Assembly (NCBI GenBank): GCA_032622095.1
Contig: CP136069.1
Location: forward strand, 40,836,194 to 40,900,193
Length of the DNA: 64,000 nucleotides
Direction: 5' to 3'
Source of the DNA: Siphonodentalium dalli
Taxonomy: Eukaryota > Mollusca > Scaphopoda > Gadilida > Siphonodentaliidae
Shown here: piece by piece, positions 1 to 9,835 of the stretch
Numbering within the stretch: position 1 is the stretch's first letter
Layout: every line of letters begins with the position of its first letter
Position numbers and translations under genes: made by a program
Notes under the pieces: generated by a model
The model's input: only the letters and a program-made list of their open reading frames with translations
Database searches by the model: none
What the model was told of the DNA's origin: nothing

Positions 1-1940
1 GATTCACTTTCAGAAGCTAGCGCTCATGTCATACACATTCCACTCACCTAACAACACCAACCAAGCGGGATCCGGCTTGAAAACCGACCCAGCACTAGCT
101 TGGGGTGGGGTGCAGGAACTACAGACCCATAAGTGGTCATAGCTCTAAACGAGTTAGGAGCGGCATATACCAAAATATGCTCGCCCCGCTTGCCGCTCTG
201 ACATTTCTTCGGGAGTAGGACGGCTCACGGCTCAAGAACAGAACACACTGAACTGAAATGTACTAATATACATAATTTTAACAAAAATAAAGAAATTACC
301 AAAAATATAAAACCAAAAAATCTATTGAATGTAATCATATATATCTCTGTATAAAACCATTCACATATATCGTCAACAATTAAAGTCTACCTTGTACATT
401 ATCATCAGATTTACCTCATTTATCAAAACCCAAATAACTCTGCAAAAAAAAATTGTCAGCGTCTTCACTTACGCCCGTGCTACAAGATGTAGGGCGGTCC
501 ATACAGAAACAACGAAATATCCAAAACATACTGTCTCTGCGCATTTGGCTATAGCAGAATCGCAGTATGATGGCGCATTGAATCACATTGAATCACACGC
601 TCTGCCCTGCGGTTGTTTTTTAAATAACTAACATATTATGTGCAAGATATACAGATATACAATATATAGTGAAATTCAACAATTATTTAATTCAACAATC
701 CATGGTGGTGTCCTAACGTGTGCAGTTATAGAATGCATCAGGAGAGTCTAAAGAATGGAATAACCCTTTTAATGAATAGTGAAAGATTTTGTGTTCTTTT
801 CCCCTTTCCCGAATTGAATAGTTCATTCAATTTAATAATATTCGGTTTTCGGTAGAAGTAGGGTTTTATATATCTCTCTCGTAGAGTCTGTAATGCAGGG
901 CATTTTAAAATTACATGGAATTCATAACCGAGTTCTAAGTTACATAAAGTACTCTTTCTGTCTAAATAATCTGAACCTACCCATGATCCCGATTCAACTG
1001 GTAAGTAGTGATTTCTGTTCCAGAACCGTAACTAAAATAATATTTGGTACACCCACCAGAGCTCAGCAGTCTGTCAGGTTTGTTCTTTGCATTTATTTTA
1101 AATTAAAAAAAACACACACAAATGCGGAATTTAAAGGTACTCAATCCGATTAGATGTCCCCATATCATCAGATTCCAACAACAATCAGAATCGAGTAATT
1201 GCTCAAAATGAATGCTGGCCACAGTCAACTATATTATAACAAAACCTGTTATTTGTCAACATTGTGTTCAACTAAATTTGGCCGGTTTGTCAAATATCTG
1301 ACAAAAAAAGCCTCTTGATGCACATCGCTTCTACCGTGTCGACTTTGTTTCGATTTGGTAGTACCAAATCAGAAGTGATGCACATCAGCGAGCACACCAA
1401 CCTTATGTCGGATTTCCTAAACCCAAAGAGGTGAAGCCGAAGTCGCATTGAAATCAAATCGCAGAATTGAAGGGGCTTGAACGATGGCGTCGTGGTTGAT
1501 GTGAGGTCCAAATTCAGGAACCCCTCTTCTCCGTCAGCATAACGTCTATCTGGTCATCCATGCTAACAACGAACGGATTTTCCACCACATATGACCTGGC
1601 ATTTATACCTGTATTGCCACAATATATCTCGAGAATCCCGGGTCGTACGTTGTGACTGGTCGAATTATTGACAATATTAACAGGTCATGATTATCGCATT
1701 GTTGCAAATGAGACGATATAGTGAAGTATTAAGGGACTGTATACCAAACACACGCTTTGAGTTGTAAAAGTGGTACGAAATAATTATCGTACGTGTTCGT
1801 CAAAACTCTTACGCGTAATCGTTTTGCGAAAGGACTTTTTGGCCATACGGATAGACTTACGACTACGAATAGCTATCCGTATTCGTAATCGTAACGTGAG
1901 GATGCGAAAGGTCTCTATTATGTACAAGATTACGGAAAAC
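1..1940. other. Unassigned AT-rich sequence
   Basis: No gene, RNA or repeat is recognised here. The first 240 bases are more GC-rich than the rest and could belong to a transcribed or repeat-derived segment. Neither strand gives a long reading frame and no structured-RNA family is recognisable. Bases 240-1940 are plain AT-rich DNA with short chance frames. Confidence 0.5.
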
Positions 1941-2005
1941 CACACACTATCAGCACATACACACGCATGTACAAACTCTCACATACACACATATATCCAC
2001 ATGAC
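1941..2005. repeat. Imperfect CA-rich microsatellite
   Basis: A run of degenerate CA/ACAT/CACA units sits directly against the end of the broken reverse transcriptase fragment. Recognisable coding similarity stops near here. Confidence 0.6.
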
Positions 2006-2296
2006 TCGCAAATACGAACAAAACTGAAACCCACTGTCTGTAAAGTTTCGGGGTCTCAGCCATGAGTACTGTATAATCTGCATATAGTACAAGCACTATT
2101 TTTATGTAGGTTATCAATTCCAATTCAATCTGGTTTGATATTTTTGAGAGGCTAACGATGCCTTCCTTTATCATGAAGTTTTCCAGGTCATTCAAATATA
2201 GAGAAAATAGTATGGGGGATAGATTATTACACTGTCAAACTTCTGACAAACATCGGAAGGTGGCAGAATATTCAGTCCCTAGTTTGACAGAAGACT
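2006..2296 (-). pseudogene. Non-LTR retrotransposon reverse transcriptase, C-terminal fragment
   Basis: Read on the minus strand, this segment encodes the middle-to-late part of a LINE-type reverse transcriptase. An NLSPILFSLYLNDLENF-like motif lies at about 2240-2175. It is followed by LVLYADYTVLMAETPK, the catalytic motif C, at about 2100-2045. The family normally has (Y/F)ADD, and here the second aspartate is Tyr (codons at 2073-2084), so the active site is broken. A TGA interrupts the frame upstream of NLSP. The fragment continues the reverse transcriptase at 4574-5135 almost exactly: one copy ends at ...NMYQNT and this one resumes at KSSVKLG, with the 2299-4571 element between them. It is a dead retrotransposon copy, not a virus. 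The class (CR1/Jockey-like) is inferred from motif style. Confidence 0.8.
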
Positions 2297-2320
2297 TAGG
2301 TCCGAATCGGCATCTCCAAT

Positions 2321-2390
2321 TTAGACCAAGTTTAAACTACTAGTTTAAACTGGGTTTTAGTAGTAAAACCAAGATTAACTCGACCGCGGG
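2321..2390. repeat. TTTAAACT-rich subterminal repeat (left end)
   Basis: Short palindromic AGTTTAAACT units and GTTTTAGTAGTAAAAC lie just inside the left TIR. They are the inverted counterpart of the longer AAACCTAGTTTTA array at 4370-4555. Confidence 0.6.
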
Positions 2391-2639
2391 GACGACATGG
2401 ATTTGGTCGATTGCGTTACCTGTGGGCCACAATTGCAAGGATAGGAGGCGTGGTCTGCCTGTTGCTAATTGTCAATGCATTGTCGGGTCACGCTCCCGGT
2501 TGTCGCTACCTAATCTCCTAATCTGGCGAATAACCCGTGCGCTTTGATAAATCACGACGAATTCGCGGTCTGTTGTATTGCGGTTTTTATTATCTAATAT
2601 CATGGACGAACATGACTTTTGGAACGTATTCCCTATTCC

Positions 2640-3345
2640 CTACCCGGTGGTACCACCCGGAGGGGGTGAAGATCGGGTATGGCCCATTTTCGAGAACGGA
2701 AGGATTTCTGCGAATTTGACGTCTTGGGTGGGAGGCCTTCACCAAAACCCCAGAGAAACACCCCTCACCCGCGGGGTACCACCCCGAGTGGTGAACTGTG
2801 TATGGACCATTTTCGAGAACGGATTAAGGCTAATTTGACGTCAGGGGTGGGTGGCCCGACCAAAATACACCATAGAACCCCACACCACTCACCCGAGTGG
2901 TACCACCAGAGGAAGGGGAAATGGGGTATGGACCATTTTCGAGAATGGTAAGGTTTTTGGTCAATTTGACGACAGGAGTGGGTGGTCCACTCAAAATACC
3001 CATAGAAAGACCCACACCCTCATCCCTGGGGTTACCATCCCGCTGGGGTGAAAATGGGAAATGGGGTATGGACCATTTTATTCCTTATTCGCAAAAATAT
3101 GTCTCTTTCGGTCAATTTTACTGCATGGGTGTTCGGCCCACCAAGTACCCAATAGAAATACCCCCACCCTCACCCGAGTGGTACCACCCGATCTAAATGG
3201 GGTATGGATCATTTTCGAGAACGGTTAGGATTTCGGCTAATTTGACGGCATGGTGGGTGGTCCTTCAAATACCCAATAGAAACAACCCCATCCCCACCCC
3301 CACCCATGGTGGTACCACCCGAGCGGTTGAAAATGGGATATGGAC
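2640..3345 (+). repeat. GC-rich ~125-140 bp tandem satellite, forward-oriented half
   Basis: At least five diverged units are marked by TATGGACCATTTTCGAGAA-like phrases ending near 2691, 2814, 2940, 3080 and 3216. Each is followed by a GGTGGG..CACCC and GGTACCACCC segment. Spacing is about 123-140 bp. Open frames across it are chance frames. Confidence 0.85.
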
Positions 3346-3880
3346 CCGGGTGAGGGGTTTGTGTGTTTCTAGGGGGGCACCTACCGTTCTCGAAAATGGT
3401 CCGTACCCCATTTGGCCCCCGGGGTGAGGGTGTTTCTAGGGGGCATTTGGGCGCGCCACCCATCCGTGCCGTAAAAATGCCCAAAAGAAACATTTTTGCA
3501 AATAAAGAATAAAATGGTTCAAAGCCCATTTTCACCCCCATCGGGATGTACCCCCAGGTATGAGGGTGGGGTGTTTCTATGAGCGGGACACCCACTCGTG
3601 TCGTCAATTTGGCGAAAATCCTTGTGGTCTCGAAAATGGTCCATACCCAGTGTTCACCCCTCAAGATGGTAACCCCCAACCCCCGCCCCGGATGTCAGCG
3701 TGTGGTGTTTCTATGGTTATCTGGGGCGGGCCACCCACCCATAACACCAATTGACCGAAATCCTTACCGTTCTCGAAATGAAAATGGTCCATACTCCATT
3801 TCACCCCTCATGGTGGTATCCCCCCGGTGAGGGTTGTGGTGGTGTTTTTAATGGGTGTATTTGGGCGGGGCACCAACCTA
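3346..3880 (-). repeat. Same satellite, reverse-oriented half
   Basis: The marker phrase now appears reversed (CCGTTCTCGAAAATGGTCC) near 3383, 3511, 3626 and 3770. The array therefore flips at about 3345 and forms a head-to-head palindromic satellite inside the 2299-4571 element. Confidence 0.85.
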
Positions 3881-4369
3881 TGTCTGTCGCCAAAGCGATC
3901 TCCGAACGAGCGAATCGCAAAAACCTATTTTGCAAGAAATCATCATCACACTAGCATATTTGTTTGAACTTATCTCATAAGTACCGACATAGCCTCCCCG
4001 AATTCCACTGAAACTCCCATGGATATAAACTTCACATGGAAATTGAGTGACAAACGCCCGAGCATACACGCCTCCCCCAATTCAAAAGAAACACTCCCAT
4101 ATACGCGAAGAAACAGCATCAATACTGGGCGAAAAAAATCGACCGAATAATAAAACCCACCAAACTAGGTATTAGTCAAACCTGGGGTAGGGTGGTTTTA
4201 CTTTGATGTTTTTTTCAAAGTATATTTAAAAGTATATTTTCGATCAGACGTATGGCAGGGATAAATCAGATATAGATAATCGTCTCCTGATCGTTATATA
4301 GTCAATTCACCACGAACAATTAGCGTTATTATCATAACTTTATCACGCCAACAAGACCTAGTTTTAATT

Positions 4370-4555
4370 GAGATCGAATTCCAAAAACTAAAACTGAGTT
4401 TATCTCAAAACTGTGTTTAACTACACTAAAACCTAGTTTTAGACCCGTAAAACCTAGTTTTACTACAGCAAAACCAAGTTAAGTTTTACTCCTACTAAAA
4501 TCTAGTTTAAACTAGAGTAAAACCAGGTCTAGAATAAAACCTAGTCTAAACCAGG
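4370..4555. repeat. AAACCTAGTTTTA short tandem array (right subterminal)
   Basis: About ten degenerate repeats of AAAACCTAGTTTTA and TAGTTTAAACTAG type lie next to the right TIR. They match, inverted, the shorter set at 2321-2390. Confidence 0.75.
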
Positions 4556-4573
4556 GATGCCGATTCGGACCTA

Positions 4574-5135
4574 TGTATTCTGATACATATTTGTAATAAC
4601 TCGGAAATACTTTCCATTAATATCATATGTCCGTTATTTCTGCCAGAGCCCGGGTCTCCACACACTGTCAAACGCTTTCTCAAAATCAATAAAAGCACAG
4701 TGAGGTTAGAATTCAAATTTCTGGTTAGTTCCGTTAACATATGTATAGTGAAAATATTATCAACAGTTGAGTATCCCTTTCGGAATCCGGCTTGGTTTTC
4801 TAGGTGAATATCATTAGTTTCTATAAATTCGTACATTCTATTTGAGAGTATCTTTGTGAATAGTTTTCCAAAGCAACTAAGGATTGTGATAGGTCTGTAG
4901 TTTTTGGGTTTTTTTGGGTCTCCTTTATTTTTAAAGATATAGGGACTATAGCTCCTATAGATGCCCCATGTTTCCGGTATACATCCGGAATCAAGCATAT
5001 AGTTAAATACTCTACTATAGATATTTAACATTTTTTTCAGATGATGCTTTTAAATATTCATTCAGTACCATGTCCTGTCCACAGTCTTTATTGTTTTTCA
5101 GGCTGTGCAGTGCCGTTTTAAAGGCACGGGCGGCG
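4574..5135 (-). pseudogene. Non-LTR retrotransposon reverse transcriptase, N-terminal fragment
   Basis: The minus strand encodes the start of a LINE-type reverse transcriptase. In order: ALHSLKNNKDCGQD..LNEYLK (about 5110-5040), GCIPETWG (about 4970), YSPYIFKNKGDPKKPKNYRP (about 4945-4890), ILSNRMYEF, and NQAGFRKGYSTVDNIF (about 4790-4745). Motif A (FIDFEKAFDSVW) is present at about 4695-4655 but in a different frame from the upstream part, and a TAA follows WQK. Another frame change lies near 5035. The copy is therefore inactive. The 3' continuation is at 2006-2296, beyond the inserted element. The region upstream, 5140-5475, is a repeat shared with 9535-9835. Confidence 0.85.
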
Positions 5136-5475
5136 TTCGTTGCAGAAATATTCATATTTGTTCAAATCGTCATCAACAGAAGGAATATTAAAATATATAT
5201 AGTTTTGTTCATATGCTAAACATAATCAGCGCGTAAATAGTATATTGTCGTCAAGGCGTACGATGGTGTACGTAAACAAGAGCCTGTTCGTGTTACAGAA
5301 GATGTGCTTCTGTTTACATAACACATTTCAATTCTATTGGTTAATCACACACAACTGATATAAGTGCTCTTTATTATTTCCATATCAGGAAAACAGAAAG
5401 AAATAACGCTCTTTATGTTTACCATATATATCCGGATCTGAACAAAAGCCAGGTTCTGTAACGTTTTTTGCTTTT
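5136..5475 (-). repeat. Dispersed repeat, copy 1 (inverted copy at 9535-9835)
   Basis: On the minus strand this segment matches 9535-9835 on the plus strand over some 300 bp, from GGCTTTTGTT..GATCCGGATAT to AACGCCGCCCGTGCCTTTAA. It holds two ATAAAGAGCG motifs. It lies directly upstream of the reverse transcriptase and may be its 5' flank or an older insertion. Confidence 0.8.
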
Positions 5476-5543
5476 AGCCGGTTATAATGAAAAACCCGGG
5501 TATTTTTTGTTTCAATGATTTGACTCTAGGGTGGCTATGGACG

Positions 5544-5788
5544 AATTCACCCCAAAAGTGGCCACCAATAGCATAGATCTCTCGCAATCGGGAATTCACC
5601 CCAAAAGTGGCCACCAATAGCATAGATCTCTCGCAATCGGGAATTCACCCCAAAAGTGGCCACCAATAGCATAGATCTCTCGCAATCGGGAATTCACCCC
5701 AAAAGTGGCCACCAATAGCATAGATCTCTCGCAATCGGGAATTCACCCCAAAAGTGGCCACCAATAGCATAGATCTCTCGCAATCGGG
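5544..5788. repeat. Perfect 49-bp minisatellite, five identical copies
   Basis: Unit starts are at 5544, 5593, 5642, 5691 and 5740, and the array ends at 5788 (5 x 49 = 245 bp). All copies read identically and begin AATTCACCCCAAAAGTGGCC. There are no spacers, so this is not a CRISPR array. Confidence 0.97.
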
Positions 5789-7020
5789 AATTCAACAACT
5801 TTATTGATACGGTTGATTGATGCTTTATTCTCATAATTATAAATGAATATTGAGAAATACAGAGTGATATATATATACACAAACTATATACATGTCTCCG
5901 GTGCAATGGGGATTTCAAGATTACACTAACAATTTAGTTTTTTGGTACGAAAATTTCACAGTACGTTTTTCTACGCGAATTCCGAAATGGATCATGAATC
6001 GAGTTGGGTTCGAAGTACAGCGGTAATTGTGTATTTAATTACGTTAATCGTCTATAAACAGGTGTGAATGATATGCCAGTCTGTTAATTAACTGTTGTCC
6101 GCCATATTCTTCATATAATTGGGCATAATGATTCTATTCACTCAGTGAGTGCAGCTGGAATTACCGTTGGATATAATTTCTCCTGTATCGATGTCAAGAT
6201 TTCGCGATCACAATGTGTTATTGCTTTTGGGTATTGACTCAATTTTACTGTGACTGTGTTGGTCAGTAGGTCAGTAGGTCTGCGACCTAGATTAAATACG
6301 ATTTACTATCTGGCTGATATCGATTCGATTATGATTTGAGAGTTTATTTTACAGTCATAATAATTATTGTTAGGTGCACCATCATCAACAATAATTATAT
6401 AATGTACTAATGTTAATTAACACCAATAGTTTAAATTAACTTGAATAATGAGTGATCGGTTTATCACATTTTCAATACATATAAATTGATATCACAAGCA
6501 TATATACATACCGGTAACAATCCTACCCGGTGTATGTGTATCTATCCATATTAAGAGTTGATCCGCTGATGGTACATATCATAACATTTCCAGTAGTAGT
6601 ACCCATATGAATATGCAGCACTCCATGTCACACATAGTGCAGTATGTTGATTATAATCTGCATAATGCACATGTATGTACGGTGCGAGTGTTAGGGCGCC
6701 TCTCTTTCTATCCTTCTGCGATGGCACAAGTGTCGTATCAACAAACCCATTAACACACGCGTCGTTCTGGGTTTATTACACATCATCCGTCCTGGAATCC
6801 GTGCAATAAAAATGCAGGCTTACAAGGTTTATTTAGACACATACATGGGCTGGTTTCGTCATGTGTGATGATGCTTTTATTTTAAAGTTCCGGTGTCCGA
6901 TGCCATGCATGGTTGAGGTGAATGTCATGAATGTACGTCATTTGACGTCAATGAGATGCGTATATATGGAACGTATATGTTACATACGGATTTATAAATA
7001 TGAAACAGCAATAACATTGT
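5789..7020. other. AT-rich intergenic DNA, nothing recognised
   Basis: No coding similarity, RNA or clear repeat boundary is seen. There is a short direct repeat GGTCAGTAGGTCAGTAGGTC near 6260. Confidence 0.5.
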
Positions 7021-7021
7021 G

Positions 7022-7143
7022 CTCCTTAACCACAGCAGAATTATGGGTAACTTTTCAGGATTAAGCCGGAAATATGGCTTGTTGCCATTCATCGGAAAGC
7101 TCTCTCCTGAAAAGTTACCCATAAGTCAGCTGTGGTTAAGGAG
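7022..7143. repeat. Hairpin with ~39-bp arms
   Basis: CTCCTTAACCACAGC..TATGGGTAACTTTTCAGGA (7022-7060) is repeated inverted at 7105-7143 with a 44-bp loop and a few mismatches. It is probably a short foldback or MITE remnant. Confidence 0.8.
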
Positions 7144-7298
7144 TCGATGACTTATGGTATTACTGTATGGCAGATAATATGGTCGAAAAATTAGACATAC
7201 CCATTTTTTTCCCTGCTGCATCGCTACACATAAAAAAGCAGAAATATCTCGCCACTATACATTCGCCACGTTAAACTTATTATGTATATTTATGTTAA

Positions 7299-7540
7299 TT
7301 CAAAACCCACCACAGCACTGCTGCAGCCACTACTGCGCTACATTGAAAACGAATGGGATGCGATATGGGTGAAACATGCTTCGTTTCTACCTGCTAAAAA
7401 TCTAAGTCAAAAAGTGGATTCAAACCCACCCAAAGAACTTCTGCAGCCGCTACAATGCTGCATTGAAAAAAATTGGGTCGCGGTATTTGTAAAACATGCT
7501 TCATTTCTACCTGTTAAAAATCTAAGTGGATATGCCTAAT
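7299..7540 (+). repeat. Two tandem 120-bp units with a conserved open frame
   Basis: Unit 1 starts near 7299 and unit 2 near 7419. They are about 80% alike, and both end in a HASFLPxKNLS-like peptide in the same plus-strand frame (7282-7539). The unit length is a multiple of three, so the frame is kept. No protein family is recognised, and no splice or promoter evidence supports a gene. This could be a fossil coding repeat or chance. Confidence 0.5.
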
Positions 7541-7584
7541 TTTTTTACCACGTTTCTTGCCATATCTAGAATTAAGTCTGGTGT

Positions 7585-7644
7585 CACAAATACAGCCACG
7601 TTGTTGGATCCGCGCACAAATACAGCCACGTTGTTGGATCCGCG
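7585..7644. repeat. Perfect 30-bp tandem duplication inside the decayed exon
   Basis: CACAAATACAGCCACGTTGT.. begins at 7585 and again at 7615, and the two copies are identical over 30 bp. Confidence 0.95.
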
Positions 7645-7701
7645 CATCCCCGAACAACAATCATTATTACCACTGATATGGAATCATTGTCGTCCATGCA
7701 T

Positions 7702-7707
7702 TTTATT
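7702..7707 (-). promoter_or_regulatory. Possible polyadenylation signal AATAAA
   Basis: AATAAA on the minus strand lies about 21 bases past the GT92 stop codon, inside the decayed exon copy. Its use is unproven; position and sequence fit a very short 3' UTR. Confidence 0.35.
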
Positions 7708-7727
7708 GCATGTGAAATAAGCGTCAC

Positions 7728-8670
7728 TTAACCTATGATACCAATGGTTCGTAGCTTGCGCCATCTCGATTGAATGCGCCCAATGATTTCTTTGGCGTGT
7801 TGGTTTATCGTTGAGTCTAATATTTTGCAAAGAGCTTTCTCCCAATAACCAACACGGTAGTGATTCACCAAGGCCAGATCTGGTTGAACAAAGTGATCAC
7901 GACTGTCATTATATCTGTACTTGAACGGAAAGTGTACCCCCATGAGATCGACTTCCCTGGGTCTAACTATGCTCTTTGTGCGCATATCAAAAGGCCATAT
8001 ATAGTCTTCTCTGAACTTCTTCAGAAGGGGCAATATCCTAAATTCCTTAATTATTTTGAAAGAAGCGTCTTTTTCTAAAATATCTGGGAATTCGCGTCTA
8101 AACATGCTGCTACGAAATCGATAACTGGATGCACGTGGTAATTTAGCAAGTATATCCAACCAATCAGTTGTACCATTTGGGACAAGCAGTTCGTCGAAAT
8201 CTTGAAATATGATAAATTCGGCGCTTTCACTTTCGCGGTAGAGACAATCATTGATGGCGCTGTTCTGTGCGTGGTAATGTAGCTGGCTCAGGGATGCTGG
8301 CAGAGCATTGCTCTTTTTGGCGAAATGAAGTCCGATGTTCCAAGGATGAATATCTACAACACCTTCGTCTGCGTACACCCGCATTATGCGATTGACTTCT
8401 TCGCTAACACTTTCGTTGTAAAATACGAACTTATCTGCCCCAAACAACATATTTATCTCTATTGTATACACTAGCTCGTACGTATCATTATATTTCCAGA
8501 AAGGTGGAAAACAAACAGTCATGTTGTTCCTTCTAGAAGTTGCAGAATTAAGTCTCGGTGTCACAACTGGCAGCCAGGTCGTTGGTTCCGCGCACGGCCG
8601 ATCGACAATTGCCACTGATATGGGATCCGTGTCGTCTGTTACATTACACGTGAAGAAAGCGTCGCTTAAC
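7728..8670 (-). CDS. Glycosyltransferase family 92 protein, exon 2 (catalytic domain)
   Basis: This exon carries most of a GT92 (formerly DUF23) catalytic domain, residues 142-454 of the predicted protein. Visible family features are the FFTCN start, VCFPPFW near residue 195, EINMLFGADKFVFYN near 213-226, PWN near 250, the acidic metal-binding motif FQDFDE (DFDE at 298-301) and a late NHYRVGYW. Members are Golgi or membrane transferases that add hexoses, such as galactose, to glycans; the acceptor here is unknown. The acceptor site TGTTTTCAG lies just 5' of 8670. One base of phase carries over from exon 1, making a Leu codon at the junction. The TAA stop (7728-7730) is formed from the GTTAAG start of a decayed duplicate exon. 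Confidence 0.9.
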
Positions 8671-8711
8671 CTGAAAACATATTAAACATTCAGAGAATTG
8701 TACATCTTTAA

Positions 8712-9185
8712 AGGCCCACTTAATGTTCGAACCCCCAGGTCACATCATATAAAATATATACAATATCATATACCATTTGAAAGAGGAAGCTCCAAAACTT
8801 TTTTTAAACTTATTGGATGTAATAAACTGTGAACATGTTGTTTTATGTTGAGATATCGACGTATGTTCTGTGCTAAAGTTTCTGCACAAAATATATTATT
8901 TCCAATGGAAGTGGAATAACTCAATATATTTAGATTTAGTTATTCCCCTTCCATTGAAAATAAACTATAGTTTGAATTCTGTTGCATTCTGGGAGCCACA
9001 ACGGGGGAATATTTTTATGATTTTCGCTATTTTATATTACTCAATGGGTACCTTCTGAGACAAAGACGTTCGAAATGGTGATGAATTATCGAATTTTAAT
9101 CATATTGTATGGCATAGCTTGTTATTAAAACCGTATATCAAGGCACTATATAAAATAATCGGTGACCCGAAAATTAAGTGGGCCT
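8712..9185. mobile_element. 474-bp MITE with TTAA target duplication
   Basis: TTAA occurs at 8708-8711 and 9186-9189. The ends are inverted AGGCCCACTTAATKTTCG repeats of about 18 bp with one mismatch. A secondary hairpin around TTCCAATGGAAG lies inside (about 8896-8965). There is no coding capacity. The TTAA target and R-rich terminus suggest a Kolobok- or piggyBac-type MITE. Confidence 0.85.
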
Positions 9186-9534
9186 TTAATGACTAATAAT
9201 TTAATACTAATACCAACCACTTGGTTTCAATTCTGATATTTTATTCTCAAACTGTTGTGTACAGCATAAAAGAGCATTTACTAGTGAAACGTTCATTTTC
9301 CATACTCTGTATTCTTCTCTGTGCGGGAATAAAACAACAATTAAAGATACGGGCGGCGTTGCCGGTGGGTATGCTGTTAAAATATTCACCTCTGTCAAAA
9401 ACCGCCATAAACAGAAAGAATAGTAAAATAGAGACACACCTTGTTCTTATACCAATCAGAAATATTGGCATAAACAGTATGTTATTGTCAAATGTTTTTC
9501 CTTTGTTATGTAAACAAAAGCAAAAAAACGTTAC

Positions 9535-9835
9535 AGCACCTGGCTTTTGTTTAGATCCGGATATGGTAAACATAAAGAGCGCTATTTGTTACTGTTTACC
9601 TGATATGGAAATAATAAAGAGCGTTTATATCATTTGTGTGTGATTAACCAATATAATTGAGCTGTGTTGTGTAAACAGAAGCAAAACTTCTGTAACACGA
9701 GTAGGCTCTTGTTTACGTACACCATCGTACGTCCTGACGACAATATACTATTTACGCGCTGATTATGTTTGGCATATGAACAAAACTATACAAATATGAA
9801 TATTTCCGCAACGAACGCCGCCCGTGCCTTTAAGG
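9535..9835 (+). repeat. Dispersed repeat, copy 2 (inverted copy at 5136-5475)
   Basis: The segment matches 5136-5475 inverted and carries two ATAAAGAGCG motifs (9571 and 9613). It ends at GTGCCTTTAAGGA, close to where copy 1 enters reverse transcriptase coding sequence. Confidence 0.8.

Larger units (their letters stand above)
2299..4571. mobile_element. 2.27-kb TIR element with TA target duplication, inserted in a reverse transcriptase
   Basis: The ends are inverted copies beginning GGTCCGAATCGGCATC (2299-2315 on +, 4571-4555 on -), continuing as a diverged TTTAGACYARGTTT. Each end is flanked by TA (2297-2298 and 4572-4573), which fits a 2-bp target duplication. Outside the element the flanks join two parts of one reverse transcriptase, so the insertion boundaries are supported independently. 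No transposase is visible inside. The interior is a satellite-like array that reverses orientation in the middle, and both ends carry AAACYTAGTTTTA-type repeats. This resembles a non-autonomous foldback element. The superfamily is not assigned. Confidence 0.75.
7541..7731 (-). pseudogene. Decayed tandem copy of GT92 exon 2 (5' part)
   Basis: The minus strand from 7731 reads AG|GTTAAGTGACGC.., matching the acceptor and first codons of the intact GT92 exon 2 at 8670. The peptide LSDAYFTCN corresponds to LSDAFFTCN, and ..SISV..CADPTTWL to ..PISV..CAEPTTWL. A TGA follows after about 15 codons. A 30-bp internal duplication (7585-7644) repeats CADPTTWLYL, and further stops follow. Similarity fades near 7541. 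This is a truncated, nonfunctional duplicate lying directly 3' of the working gene. Confidence 0.8.

Noticed and set aside
1-240. GC-richer start of the window as a possible structured RNA or exon
   Set aside because: No recognised fold, promoter element or long reading frame; left unassigned.
2578-3830. Many overlapping Pro/Gly-rich open frames
   Set aside because: They lie in a GC-rich satellite that reads open in several frames on both strands.
5544-5788. Regular identical repeats suggesting a CRISPR array
   Set aside because: Units are directly adjacent with no spacers, in eukaryotic DNA; it is a minisatellite.
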